Assembly (NCBI GenBank): GCA_965213735.1
Contig: CBDCAB010000006.1
Span: 310,001 to 374,000, forward strand
Reading direction: 5' to 3'
Source: CALDTK01 sp965213735
GTDB taxonomy: Bacteria; Bacteroidota; Bacteroidia; Chitinophagales; Saprospiraceae
DNA: 64,000 nucleotides
Shown here: positions 51,615 through 60,813 of the stretch, one piece after another
How positions within the stretch are numbered: the first letter of the stretch is position 1
Layout of the letters: each line of letters starts with the position of its first letter
Position numbers and translations under genes: made by a program
Notes under the pieces: model-generated
Told to the model about the DNA's origin: nothing
Database searches by the model: none
Seen by the model: the letters and a program-made list of their open reading frames with translations, nothing else

Positions 51615-54600
51615 TTAGTTGTTATCAGGTTCAAGCAAATCAATAGTAGTGCTATCCACGGGCGCTACACGGCTGGCGGCATCGGCGGCTCGTTGCACCT
51701 CCTTAAGCTTGCGCTCGGCCTCGCGTTCTAAATCTTTATCGCCGCGGTAATTCGTGACCAAACCTTCGGCTACCGCGCGCGCAGAGAGAAAGTCTTCCTT
51801 TTCAAGAAATAAATCTATGAGTAAGAGCGTCGACTTAGCCACCCAGTAGGGATGACCCGCGCTTTGCCGCTGCGCCTGAATCGCTATAGCCTCTGCTAAA
51901 TCTAATTCTCGACGCAAGTAGTATATCCGTGCCACCAGATAACGTGCCTCGGCTGCGGCCTCTCCTTCATTGTTACGTATTACTGCATTGAAGCTCGCCA
52001 GCGCCCGATCATAATCTTTCTGATCGTATGCCACCTTGCCCAGGTAAAAGCCAGCAATAGCTTTATCTTTTTCGGGTAAATTCGGTGCTTGAATGATTGG
52101 TTGAGCCAGCGCGTAGACTGCCTCCGTATTCTTGCTGCGATAGGCCGCACGAATGGCATTTAATCGTGTCGCAGGATCGCGCGCTTGCTCACTGTTGGTC
52201 TCCAGGAGGCGCGAGAAATAGCGATACGCTTTCGCAAAATCCTGTTCGGCATCATACGCTAGCAATGCTGCCTTCTCTAGCGCCTCCGCGTAGTACGGCC
52301 CCTCACCGCGCTGGATAAGTTGCTCGAAATCACTCAGAGCTTCGGGAAATTGCTGAAGAATCAAGTAGGCATCAGCCCGACGATAAAAAGCCTCGCTCGC
52401 GTAGGCACCTTTTGGAAATTCAGCTAGATAGCTCGAATACTGCTCAATTGCTCGATCATAATTAGCAGACTGATACTGACCTTGCGCCGAGGCAAAATTA
52501 ATGGAGTCTCGTACTGAAGCATCTAATTTAAATCCAGGTACAGTCTCGAGAAAAGAGAAATAATCGTCCGGCCGACCGAGATCATCAACATATATCTCTT
52601 GCAAAGCAGCTTGGGCACGCCGAACTTCATTTGCTTTGGGCTGATTAGCAAACACCTGCTTATAGTAGTCGATTGAAGTTTGGGTATTGCCTTGGTTGAT
52701 GCTCACCAAGCCAAGCTGCAACAAAGCCTCATTGCGCAAGGTAGACTTAGGCTTTTCATTCACCAGGCGTTCGAGCGCTTGCTTGGCTCGATTTAATTGG
52801 TTGATGCTTTGGTAGGTAATTCCCAACTCGAGCATAGCTTCATCTGCAAATTCAGACTGAGGGTAATCATCTGCTATAGTTTCCATGGCAATGATCTTTT
52901 CTGTATTATCGCCTTGTAATCCTTCTATAATAGCGAGCTGGTAGAGTGCATAGACTGAGCCTGGATAGTTGTTATCTATTGCCTCTTCATAAAATCGTGC
53001 AGCGGATGCATATTCGTTGCGCTTGAAGTTGGCATCACCCGCGCGGACCACAGCATCTGCTAGCATAGCCTGCAGCACCTGCGCGTCGCCCATCAAACGC
53101 TGGCGTTGTTTGATGGCCGCCACCGCTTCTTGAAAGTGGCCAAGTGCGAGGCCATACTCTTCATCCTTGAGGTGCGCATAGCCTAGGAGGTAGGAGGCCG
53201 TGCCTGGATTGGCCTCCGTAGGTAGTGTTGTCGAAGTAGCCCGCGCCGTAGTCATAAAGCTGTTGAGCCGCTGAATGGCCGTCTTCATCTCTCCTCGGCG
53301 ATAGGCAAGGTCTCCGAGCCAGTAATAAGCGATGGCTTTGTAGTAGGCATCGCTGGCATCGGTGAGGCTCTGCGCAAGCAGCGTTTCTGCCCCAGTCGCA
53401 TCGCCTTGACTGAGCAGTTGCAGTCCTCGTAGCACTTGCACGCGCTGCTTAGTTTCGCGAAGCGCTGGGGTGAGTGTGGTTAAGCTATCGAGCACCTTTA
53501 GCGCCCCTGCATAATCTCGCGACTGCAGAATGACTCGGCTCAGCAACACTTGCGCCTCCTGGTAGTGCCGCGAATCTGGCGGTATACTTTGCAAGGCTTC
53601 GAGTGCATCCTGGTCGTAGCCGAGTTCGTAGTTGAGCTTCGCCACATTCCAAGCTGCTTCCTGCTTGAGCGTGGGGTCGAAGTCGAGCCGGATCACTTGC
53701 GTAAAAGCGGATCGAGCTTTGGCCCTGTCATCGAGTTTGAGGTAGGAGTTGCCGAGGTAGTAAAGGCCCGCCTGCCCGAGTGCTGTTTTCTCGCCATCTA
53801 GATTTGCGAGGTTTTGAGCGGCAGCTGAAAAATTATTGGTTTTATACTGCGTATAGCCAAGCTGATAAAAGTCAGCAGCACTCATCTTGCGTGCGCCTTG
53901 TGCATAAAATTCGAGGTGGGGGAGGGCTTCGGCATAGCGCTCGAGCTCGAAGTAGCTGCGCCCGATGAGCAGGTGAATTTGATCTCGCTGCCGTACCCCT
54001 TGCTGATCGACGAGCGGCTCGGCATAAGCGATGACCCGCTCGTATTCGCCATCTGCAAAATAGATTTGCGCGAGGTTGCCGGGAAGTACTGCTGCATATC
54101 GCTGCGAGCCGCTCAGCGACTCAAAGGCCTCTTTAGCACCCTGATTGTCGCCAGAATAAAATTTGGTGAGCGCGTAGTAGTAGGTAGCCGGCTCGCGGTA
54201 GAGACCATCCTGGCCGCGCAACTCGCCGAGATAACGCGTAGCGAGCGCAAAGTCTTTACTGGCGAAAGCCGTATAGCCGAGCCGAAAGCGCACTTCATCA
54301 CGCTGTTCGCGGGTGAGCCCGTTGAGCGGCAAGCGCTCGTAAAATTTAGCGGCACGAGCGTAGTCGCGTTCGGCAAAAGCCATATCTGCTACTTGCTTAA
54401 TGGCCGCGATAGCAATAGGCTGTGGGCTGTACCGATCAATAAATCGCTCCAGCAGCGGCTCTGCTTCAGGAAGCTCAGCGCGCTGTGCGGCAAGTGCACG
54501 CAGCAGCTCGGCCTGGAGACGTTCGTCGTATTGCTGCGCAGTACCCGGCAATTTCGACTGACTCAGGTAGTCCTCAAAACGCAGCGTGGCTGGCCCGTAC

Positions 54601-54731
54601 GCATCACTCTCAAACATGAGCCGCGCTTCCTCGAATGTGGCAAGCGGATCGCTTAGCGCAGCGGATGTTTGAGCATCAGCAAAGGCCGATCCCATGGCTA
54701 GCGCCAGGAGGATGAAAAGGGTTTCACGCAT
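51615..54731 (-). CDS. Large TPR-repeat periplasmic protein
   Basis: A 1038-residue exported protein consisting almost only of tetratricopeptide repeats after a signal peptide (LFILLALAMGSAFADAQ). Recognisable repeats include YDRALASFNAVIRNNEGEAA, YAEALPHLEFYAQGARKMSA and YDRAIEQYSSYLAEFPKGAY, about 25 in total, of the YbgF/BamD-like sub-type. Such proteins scaffold envelope complexes; in Bacteroidota this gene is often next to a barrel gene, as here. The frame is open to 54881, but the ATG at 54731 gives a proper signal peptide; the extra 50 residues overlap the 3' end of pdhA. The role is inferred only from repeat type and neighbour. Confidence 0.85.
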   Translation of the reverse strand: MRETLFILLALAMGSAFADAQTSAALSDPLATFEEARLMFESDAYGPATLRFEDYLSQSKLPGTAQQYDERLQAELLRALAAQRAELPEAEPLLERFIDRYSPQPIAIAAIKQVADMAFAERDYARAAKFYERLPLNGLTREQRDEVRFRLGYTAFASKDFALATRYLGELRGQDGLYREPATYYYALTKFYSGDNQGAKEAFESLSGSQRYAAVLPGNLAQIYFADGEYERVIAYAEPLVDQQGVRQRDQIHLLIGRSYFELERYAEALPHLEFYAQGARKMSAADFYQLGYTQYKTNNFSAAAQNLANLDGEKTALGQAGLYYLGNSYLKLDDRAKARSAFTQVIRLDFDPTLKQEAAWNVAKLNYELGYDQDALEALQSIPPDSRHYQEAQVLLSRVILQSRDYAGALKVLDSLTTLTPALRETKQRVQVLRGLQLLSQGDATGAETLLAQSLTDASDAYYKAIAYYWLGDLAYRRGEMKTAIQRLNSFMTTARATSTTLPTEANPGTASYLLGYAHLKDEEYGLALGHFQEAVAAIKQRQRLMGDAQVLQAMLADAVVRAGDANFKRNEYASAARFYEEAIDNNYPGSVYALYQLAIIEGLQGDNTEKIIAMETIADDYPQSEFADEAMLELGITYQSINQLNRAKQALERLVNEKPKSTLRNEALLQLGLVSINQGNTQTSIDYYKQVFANQPKANEVRRAQAALQEIYVDDLGRPDDYFSFLETVPGFKLDASVRDSINFASAQGQYQSANYDRAIEQYSSYLAEFPKGAYASEAFYRRADAYLILQQFPEALSDFEQLIQRGEGPYYAEALEKAALLAYDAEQDFAKAYRYFSRLLETNSEQARDPATRLNAIRAAYRSKNTEAVYALAQPIIQAPNLPEKDKAIAGFYLGKVAYDQKDYDRALASFNAVIRNNEGEAAAEARYLVARIYYLRRELDLAEAIAIQAQRQSAGHPYWVAKSTLLLIDLFLEKEDFLSARAVAEGLVTNYRGDKDLEREAERKLKEVQRAADAASRVAPVDSTTIDLLEPDNN

Positions 54732-54777
54732 GTATTTCACGTGTAGGTGGGCGGGAAGGTAACACCCGCGCCCACCA

Positions 54778-55887
54778 TCAGTCCCTGATGTAGGGATAAT
54801 CCTTCTGCTGGTAGTTGTCAGCATAAAGTTCGCTTCCAGCTGGATAGTCAGACTCTTCGGCAAAAGTGGTGGCCTGCTCAATTTCCTCTTTAACTCGATC
54901 TTTAATGGCCTTGATTTCTGCCTCGCTAGCCAACTCTTTGTCGAGAATGGTAGCCTCAGTCATCTTCACCGGATCTTTGCCTTTGTAGTCGTTGAGCTCA
55001 TCCTTGCTGCGATAGGTGGCCGGATCGCTCACGGAGTGACCTTTATAGCGGTAGGTTTTGATCTCGAGAAAGTAAGGGCCTTTGCCGCTGCGAATATGTT
55101 CGGCTGCTTTGGCTACAGCTTCGTGCACCGCCTCCGGGCGCATGCCATCCACTTGTTCGGAAGGCATTTCGAAGGCTGAACCTATTTTGTAGAGATCGTG
55201 CACATTGGAGGTCCGCTTCACGCTGGTACCCATGGCGTACATGTTGTTTTCGACGATGTAGAGCACGGGCAGCTTCCAGGTCATGGCCATATTGAAGGAC
55301 TCGTAGAGCGCTCCTTGTCGCGCAGCTCCATCGCCAAACATGGTGACGCAGAGGTTGTTGGTGCCTCGGTACTGTTCGGCAAAAGCGATACCGGTGCCAA
55401 TGGGTATTTGAGCCCCGACGATGCCGTTGCCACCAAAGTAATTATGCTCTTTGGAGAAAAAGTGCATTGAGCCGCCCTTGCCTTTGACCACTCCTGTTTC
55501 TTTACCGAACAGCTCTGCCATGGCAGCTTTGGTGGACACTCCGCGCCCGATAGCGGTGCCGTGTTGGCGGTAGGCGGTTACGATTTTATCTCCATCAATA
55601 AGGGCAGATTCAATACCTGCAGCTACGGCTTCTTGACCAATGTAGACATGGCAGAATCCGCGAATTTTTTGTTGACCGTAAGCCATGAGCGCCCGCTCTT
55701 CGAAGCGCCGTATCCGCAACATCAACTCGTACCACTGGAGGTAGGTCTGCTTGGAGTAGCTACTGCTGGCTTGTTTGGCAGCGCTTGATTTGTTAGATGA
55801 AGTGGCCGCACCGTTGGCTGTAGCAGGGCTAGGCTTGCGACTCGTGCGCTTCTTTTCGGTGGATGCTGAAGAGTTTGGAGAGGCCAT
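54778..55887 (-). CDS. pdhA: Pyruvate dehydrogenase E1 component, alpha subunit
   Basis: Thiamine-diphosphate-dependent decarboxylation of pyruvate in the pyruvate dehydrogenase complex. The 369-residue protein has an N-terminal Ser/Ala/Lys-rich low-complexity segment of about 45 residues, then the E1-alpha core: LMLRIRRFEERALMAYGQQK, GFCHVYIGQEAVAAGIESAL in order, YRQHGTAIGRG and the ThDP/Mg motif GDGAARQGALYESFNMA to VENN, then RYKGHSVSDPATYR with the regulatory-loop serine. An alternative ATG at 55929 would add 14 residues. pdhB is not adjacent in this window. Divergent from recF with about 50 bases between starts. Confidence 0.95.
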   Translation of the reverse strand: MASPNSSASTEKKRTSRKPSPATANGAATSSNKSSAAKQASSSYSKQTYLQWYELMLRIRRFEERALMAYGQQKIRGFCHVYIGQEAVAAGIESALIDGDKIVTAYRQHGTAIGRGVSTKAAMAELFGKETGVVKGKGGSMHFFSKEHNYFGGNGIVGAQIPIGTGIAFAEQYRGTNNLCVTMFGDGAARQGALYESFNMAMTWKLPVLYIVENNMYAMGTSVKRTSNVHDLYKIGSAFEMPSEQVDGMRPEAVHEAVAKAAEHIRSGKGPYFLEIKTYRYKGHSVSDPATYRSKDELNDYKGKDPVKMTEATILDKELASEAEIKAIKDRVKEEIEQATTFAEESDYPAGSELYADNYQQKDYPYIRD

Positions 55888-55940
55888 GGGTAAGTTTTGG
55901 GCAAGCGCTAAAGTAGCTAAGCTCGCCATCTTCGCCGCAG

Positions 55941-57053
55941 ATGCACGCCGACAACATCCTTAGCTCTCTGACACTGGTCCACTTCCGCAATCTCGCCGAG
56001 CAGAAGTTGCAGTTTGGGCCAGGCATCCACTTCGTCAGTGGAGCAAATGGAGCGGGCAAAACCAATTTACTCGATGCCATCTACTACCTCTGCTCCACGC
56101 GCAGTCACTTTAGCTACGGTGATGCAGCGGCGGTAGCACACCAGCATAAATGGTTGAGGCTGGCCGGTGTTTTCATGCTCGGAGGCAAAACAGAGCACAT
56201 CACCCTGAAGATGCAGCCGCGAAAGGGCAAAACTATTGAGCGAAACAAAGTAGCCTACACCAGCCTCATCGAACACATTGGTCTGCTGCCGGTGGTGATG
56301 ATTTCTCCAGCAGATATTGAGTTGGCTATCGGTGGACCTGAAGAGCGCAGGCGTTTTATTGATCAAACCATTGCCCAGTACGACCAGCAGTACCTGCGCG
56401 CGCTGGTGACCTACAACAAGCTACTCAAACTCCGGAACGCGCTTCTCAAAGCCGCCGCTCACCCGCTCGAGATAGACCTGACTCTGCTCGCTACTTACGA
56501 TGCTCAACTTGCGGCACCTGCACGACTCATACATGCTGCTCGCATATCCTTTGTAGAGGAACTCGAGCCGCTCTTTGCCGAACTCTACCAAGCTATTTCG
56601 GGTGGTGCAGAGCGACCTGGGGTGAGCTATGAAAGTCGGCTGCACGAGCGCCCGTACCAGGAGCTGCTCATGCAGAGTCGCGATCAGGACACCTACCTCA
56701 AGCGCACCAATGTAGGTCCACATCGCGACGAGCTCGCGCTATTGCTCAATGGCGAAAGTCTGCGTAGGTACGCCAGTCAGGGGCAACTCAAGTCAGTGCT
56801 GCTGGCGCTGAGGTTGGCACAAAGCCGTATGCTGCGAGCCCATCAAGAGAAGACACCGCTCTTACTGCTCGATGATCTCTTTGATCGTCTTGATCCGCAG
56901 CGCGTGCAGGCGCTTATCAACCTCGTCCAGGCTGAGCAGTATGCACAAATCATCGTCACCGATACCCACGCTGAGCGGCTACGACAGATTGATGTTGAAG
57001 CTACAGCGGTGCATTATTATCATGTTGAGGAGGGGGTGGTGGGGCAAGACTGA
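55941..57053 (+). CDS. recF: DNA replication and repair protein RecF
   Basis: Loads RecA at gaps together with RecO and RecR. The 370-residue protein has an SMC-like ATPase head: Walker A SGANGAGKTNLLDAI (residues 33-47), the signature SQGQLKSVLLALRLAQ near 272 and Walker B PLLLLDDLFDRLD near 302-315. Length is normal. The stop codon lies within the palindrome at 57049-57072, so repeat array B starts at the very end of the gene and separates it from dciA, which usually follows closely in Bacteroidota. Confidence 0.96.
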   Translation: MHADNILSSLTLVHFRNLAEQKLQFGPGIHFVSGANGAGKTNLLDAIYYLCSTRSHFSYGDAAAVAHQHKWLRLAGVFMLGGKTEHITLKMQPRKGKTIERNKVAYTSLIEHIGLLPVVMISPADIELAIGGPEERRRFIDQTIAQYDQQYLRALVTYNKLLKLRNALLKAAAHPLEIDLTLLATYDAQLAAPARLIHAARISFVEELEPLFAELYQAISGGAERPGVSYESRLHERPYQELLMQSRDQDTYLKRTNVGPHRDELALLLNGESLRRYASQGQLKSVLLALRLAQSRMLRAHQEKTPLLLLDDLFDRLDPQRVQALINLVQAEQYAQIIVTDTHAERLRQIDVEATAVHYYHVEEGVVGQD

Positions 57054-57072
57054 CCACGATGTTGTGGTCAGG
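57049..57072. repeat. Palindrome at the left edge of array B, overlapping the recF stop
   Basis: CTGACCAC and GTGGTCAG form perfect 8-bp arms around GATGTT. It is the third copy of the palindrome (others 10571, 19498), again directly next to a repeat array. Confidence 0.8.
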
Positions 57073-58632
57073 CGGGGCCTGGTAAATTATTCAAGTTGAT
57101 TTTTAGGTTGCTTAGGGCAGGATTTACCCCACTCCGGGGCCTGGTAATTCATTTAATCCACTTTCTTGATTTGCCTACGGGCAGGGCCTTTGCTGAGAGG
57201 CAGCTGATGCTTTTGTGGGACCCGGAGGACTCAGGCGGTGAGACCCATGCTATGGGGCTTTGCTCTGAGGAAGCTTATTTCCTTTCCAAGACCTGGTAAT
57301 TCGAGTAAATTGATTTTGTGGGTTGCCTTGGGGTTGGATTAAATCCTCTCCGGGGCCTGGTAAATTATTCAATCCACGTTCTTGATTTGCCTACGGGCAG
57401 GGCCTTTGCTGAGAGGCAGCTAATGCTTTTGTGGGACCCGGAGGACTCAGGCGGTGAGACCCATGCTATGGGGCTTTGCTCTGAGGAAGCTTATTTCCTT
57501 TCTAAGACCTGGTAATTTGATTAAGTTGATTTTGTGAGTTGCTTAGGGGTTGGATTAAATCCTCTCCGGGGCCTGGTAATTCATTCAATCCGCTTTCTTG
57601 ATTTGCCTACGGGCAGGGCCTTTGCTGAGAGGCAGCTGATGCTTTTGTGGGACCCGGAGGACTCAGGCGGTGAGACCCATGCTATGGGGCTTTGCTCTGA
57701 TGAAGCTTATCTCCTTTCCAAGACCTGGTAATTTGATTAAGTTGATTTTGTGGGTGCCTAGGGGTAAGATTTTTTACTTCTCCGGGCCTGGTAAATCATT
57801 CAATCCACTTTCTTGATTTGCCTACGGGCAGGGCCTTTGCTGAGAGGCAGCTAATGCTTTTGTGGGACCCGGAGGACTCAAGGGGTGAGACCCATGCTAT
57901 GGGGCTTTGCTCTGAGGAAGCTTATTTCCTTTCCAAGACCTGGTAATTCGATTAAGTTGATTTTGTGGGTTGCCTTGGGGTTGGATTAAATCCTCTCCGG
58001 GGCCTGGTAATTCAATGAGTTAAAGTCTCTGGTTTGCCTACGGGCAGAAGATTTTCTTCGGCGCAGCTGATGCTTTTGTGGGACCCGGAGGACTCAAGGG
58101 GTGAGACCCATGCTATGGGGCTTTGCTCTGAGGAAGCTAATTTCCTTTCCAAGACCTGGTAATTTGATTAAGTTGATTTTGTGGGTTGCTTAGGGTCAGG
58201 ATTTACCCTGCTCCGGGGCCTGGTAAATTATTCAATCCACTTTCTTGATTTGCCTACGGGCAGGGCCTTTGCTGAGAGGCAGCTAATGCTTTTGTGGGAC
58301 CCGGAGGACTCAGGCGGTGAGACCCATGCTATGGGGCTTTGCTCTGAGGAAGCTTATTTCCTTTCTAAGACCTGGTAATTTGATTAAGTTGATTTTGTGA
58401 GTTGCTTAGGGGTTGTATTAAATCCTCTCCGGGGCCTGGTAATTCATTCAATCCACTTTCTTGATTTGCCTACGGGCAGGTCCTTTGCTGAGAGGCAGCT
58501 GATGCTTTTGTGGGACCCGGAGGACTCAGGCGGTGAGACCCATGCTATGGGGCTTTGCTCTGAGGAAGCTTATTTCCTTTCCAAGACCTGGTAATTCGAT
58601 TAAGTTGATTTTGTGGGTGCCTAGGGGCAGAA
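57073..58632 (-). repeat. Repeat array B: seven inverted copies of the ~215-bp repeat
   Basis: The core GGGACCCGGAGGACTC (reverse complement of the array A core) recurs at 57217, 57433, 57649, 57864, 58080, 58296 and 58512, with a period of 215-216 bp. Each unit carries CCTGGTAATTCATTCAATCC, TTGCCTACGGGCAGG, the hairpin CCCAT-GCT-ATGGG and a second CCTGGTAATT module. Unit five (about 58010-58080) has AGTTAAAGTCTCTGG and an AAGATTTTCTTCGGCGC segment like the single copy at 63.3 kb rather than its neighbours, a sign of recombination between loci. The in-frame 65-codon ORFs here are not kept in array A. Confidence 0.95.
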
Positions 58633-58673
58633 GATGATATACAACGCATATAAATATTCGACCTGAAGGGCCT

Positions 58674-58768
58674 CTACCTACTGACGCCATCCCGCCGCTA
58701 TGGGGCTATTGCACATCCCTCACGCAGCGTGGCCATAGCCGCACGGCGGCGTCGTTGTCAGAGGGTAG
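58674..58768. repeat. 95-bp imperfect inverted repeat upstream of dciA
   Basis: CTACCTACTGAC (58674-58685) is complementary to GTCAGAGGGTAG (58757-58768) except at two positions, with further pairing inside (CCGCCG with CGGCGG, GCTAT with ATAGC). The whole could fold into one long hairpin. Not coding. Confidence 0.5.
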
Positions 58769-58780
58769 CGAGATGTGACT

Positions 58781-58884
58781 GGCCGAACCGTAGCTTCACC
58801 GCACTTCCCATGGCTGGGAGCTACCGCTATATGCAGCCGCTTTGGCTAGAAATAGAAGCGACGGTTCAGTAGGATACGTCGGCC
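58781..58884. repeat. Second imperfect inverted repeat upstream of dciA
   Basis: GAACCGTAGCTTC (58785-58797) is nearly complementary to GAAGCGACGGTTC (58855-58867). The stretch starts GGCCG and ends ACGTCGGCC, the latter complementary to the GGCCGACGT terminus of the 97-bp element; it may be a diverged member. Apart from these two hairpins the 58633-58971 gap shows no gene. Confidence 0.4.
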
Positions 58885-58971
58885 GCACCACAACTCACAG
58901 CCACTTGTGCACAACCTCTCCATCCATCCCATCTCCATAAACCCGATATTGCAGACTCACCCCCCCAGCTC

Positions 58972-59259
58972 ATGCGCAACAACGACCAACCCGTCTCAGC
59001 AGTCATCCGACAGGTGGTCAAAGAATTGCGGATGGGACCCAAACTCGCCCAAAGCGAATTACGTGCCTTGTGGAGCAGCGAACTCGGCCCGATGATCAAC
59101 AAACACACCACCGAAATCAGCTTCCGCTCGGGCACGCTTTACATTAACGTCAACTCCGCACCCCTGCGCCAAGAACTCCTCTACAGCAGGGCACACCTCA
59201 TCAAGCAGCTCAACGAGAAGCTCACCGACCCGGTAGTGCAGGAAATTGTGGTACGCTAA
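58972..59259 (+). CDS. dciA: DciA-like (DUF721) protein
   Basis: A 95-residue protein of the DUF721 family: a helical N-terminus (VSAVIRQVVKELRMGPKLAQ) and a KH-like C-terminal half (LWSSELGPMINKHTTEISFR, then GTLYINVNSAPLRQELLYSR). DciA proteins are ancestral loaders of the replicative helicase DnaB. The recF-dciA neighbourhood is usual in Bacteroidota, but here 1.9 kb of repeats lie between them. Bacteroidota versions are short, so the length is normal. Its last four bases overlap the convergent histidine kinase gene. Confidence 0.88.
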   Translation: MRNNDQPVSAVIRQVVKELRMGPKLAQSELRALWSSELGPMINKHTTEISFRSGTLYINVNSAPLRQELLYSRAHLIKQLNEKLTDPVVQEIVVR

Positions 59260-60647
59260 TGAGCCATCGCGCGCTTGGAAGACCGTACCAACACCTGCTC
59301 AGGCAAATGAATCTGAAAAGTTGATCCCTCACCAAGGACACTTGTCACGACAATCTTCCCGCCGAGGCGCTCAATAATTCGCTGCACAGTAGCCAGACCT
59401 ATACCCGATCCCTCAAATTTGTCGGAGCGGTGGAGCCGTTGAAACACTCCAAATATTGAATCAAGGTCTTGCTCACGCATTCCAATACCATTGTCTTCTA
59501 CGGCGATAATATAGGTTTCGGCTTTTTTGTCGTGGCGGGTAGTCAAGCGGACGCGTGGTGGTACCCCCTCCCGGTGGAATTTGAGCGAGTTGGCGATCAG
59601 GTTTTGAAACACCTGGAGGTAGTGCGTGCTCTTGCCGCGAAGCGTGGGCAGCTCCTCCCAGAGGATTTCACCGCCGGATTCTTCAAGGCGAACCTTCAGA
59701 TTTTCGTTAACCATAGTCAGCGTCCGGTTGAGGTCGACAGCTGATTCTTCTCCACGTTCTTTGCCTAGTTTAGAATAGGCGAGTAGATCATCGAGCATCA
59801 CTTGCATGCGCTGTGCACCTTCGCGCACGTAGCCCATGTATTCTTGATCTTTGAGCGACAGGGTAGGACCGAGCTTTCGTTGCAGCACCTCGGTGTAGGC
59901 GTTCACCATGCGCAGCGGCTCCTTGAGGTCGTGACTAGCTACGTATGCAAACAGTTCGAGGTCCCGGTTGCTTTGGGTCAGCTCCCGCTCCTGCGTGCGC
60001 AGTTTTTCATTCTGTGACTCCGCATGGCGTTTTTGCGCACGTAGCGCTGCACTCTTTTGCCGTAAGGACATCAAGATATCATCATTGCCGCGCACAAAGA
60101 GCAGGATGATACCGAATAGACCCGCAAATAAGCCGAGATAGCTGACGAAATAATAATCAGGACCTAAATTGAAGCTTCTGTAGCGGTAGCTCACATCAGC
60201 ATCGAGTTCGAGAACAAATAATGCCGTAAGCAAACTCAGCACCGTTACTGACCAAATCATGCCCCAACGACGCGACGTAAATAGAAAGGCCACGATCGGC
60301 ACGAGCACCATCCACAGCAGGTTGTCCGAGTAGAGCCCGCCCGTTTCGAGCATGCCCGAGAGCAGGACAATACTCACCAGCCCTACCAGCAAATTGCCCG
60401 ACAGCACCATGTCGCCGCGGCGGACAAAAATCCATACCAAGCCAACGGTGATCAGCAAAAAGCTGACCATCGGCAAGATCATTTCAGGTCTTACCCAAAA
60501 ACTGGGGATGAGCATGAATAAGCCCGAAGCCAGCGCAATGACATGGATCCAGGCCAACAGACGAGCCTTCTTGACGACGTAGGGATCGCGTTTCAACCGC
60601 TCAGCAAGCAGGTATTGGTCCACCTTGTCTCTAATCAAGCTCAGCAT
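59256..60647 (-). CDS. Membrane sensor histidine kinase
   Basis: A 463-residue two-component kinase. Six membrane helices lie in residues 28-186 (a 6TM sensor without a periplasmic domain), then a coiled coil (about 192-232), the dimerisation helix with the phosphorylated histidine in AYVASHDLKEPLRMV (His239), and the ATPase domain: FQNLIANSLKFHREG (N box), VEDNGIGM (G1), FQRLHRSDKFEGSGIGLATV (F/G2). It resembles phytochrome-like bacterial kinases. No response regulator is adjacent, so it is an orphan kinase here. The signal sensed is unknown. It overlaps dciA by four bases at the 3' end. Confidence 0.92.
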   Translation of the reverse strand: MLSLIRDKVDQYLLAERLKRDPYVVKKARLLAWIHVIALASGLFMLIPSFWVRPEMILPMVSFLLITVGLVWIFVRRGDMVLSGNLLVGLVSIVLLSGMLETGGLYSDNLLWMVLVPIVAFLFTSRRWGMIWSVTVLSLLTALFVLELDADVSYRYRSFNLGPDYYFVSYLGLFAGLFGIILLFVRGNDDILMSLRQKSAALRAQKRHAESQNEKLRTQERELTQSNRDLELFAYVASHDLKEPLRMVNAYTEVLQRKLGPTLSLKDQEYMGYVREGAQRMQVMLDDLLAYSKLGKERGEESAVDLNRTLTMVNENLKVRLEESGGEILWEELPTLRGKSTHYLQVFQNLIANSLKFHREGVPPRVRLTTRHDKKAETYIIAVEDNGIGMREQDLDSIFGVFQRLHRSDKFEGSGIGLATVQRIIERLGGKIVVTSVLGEGSTFQIHLPEQVLVRSSKRAMAH

Positions 60648-60724
60648 CGAGAGGCTTACATTTGTAGACTATTGACCAAAGTGTGCGCCAGATAAAGGCG
60701 GATGGTCAATAACACCGGTCTAGC

Positions 60725-60739
60725 GCCCCAATTTGGGGC
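60725..60739. promoter_or_regulatory. 15-bp perfect palindrome upstream of the MmcQ/YjbR gene
   Basis: GCCCCAATTTGGGGC has 7-bp complementary arms around one T. It lies between the divergent histidine kinase and the 60814 gene and could be an operator; no regulator is known for it. Confidence 0.3.
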
Positions 60740-60813
60740 AAAAGCAGGGAAAATTTACCAATTTAGGGTATTGGCCGAAGAGTGCGAAACATCCAACATT
60801 GAATTTGCAAGAA

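Noticed and set aside
57318..58594. Series of 65-codon ORFs repeated every 216 bp in array B
   Set aside because: The frame is open only because the repeat period is a multiple of three. In array A and the single copy the equivalent frame stops early, and differences between units do not favour synonymous positions.
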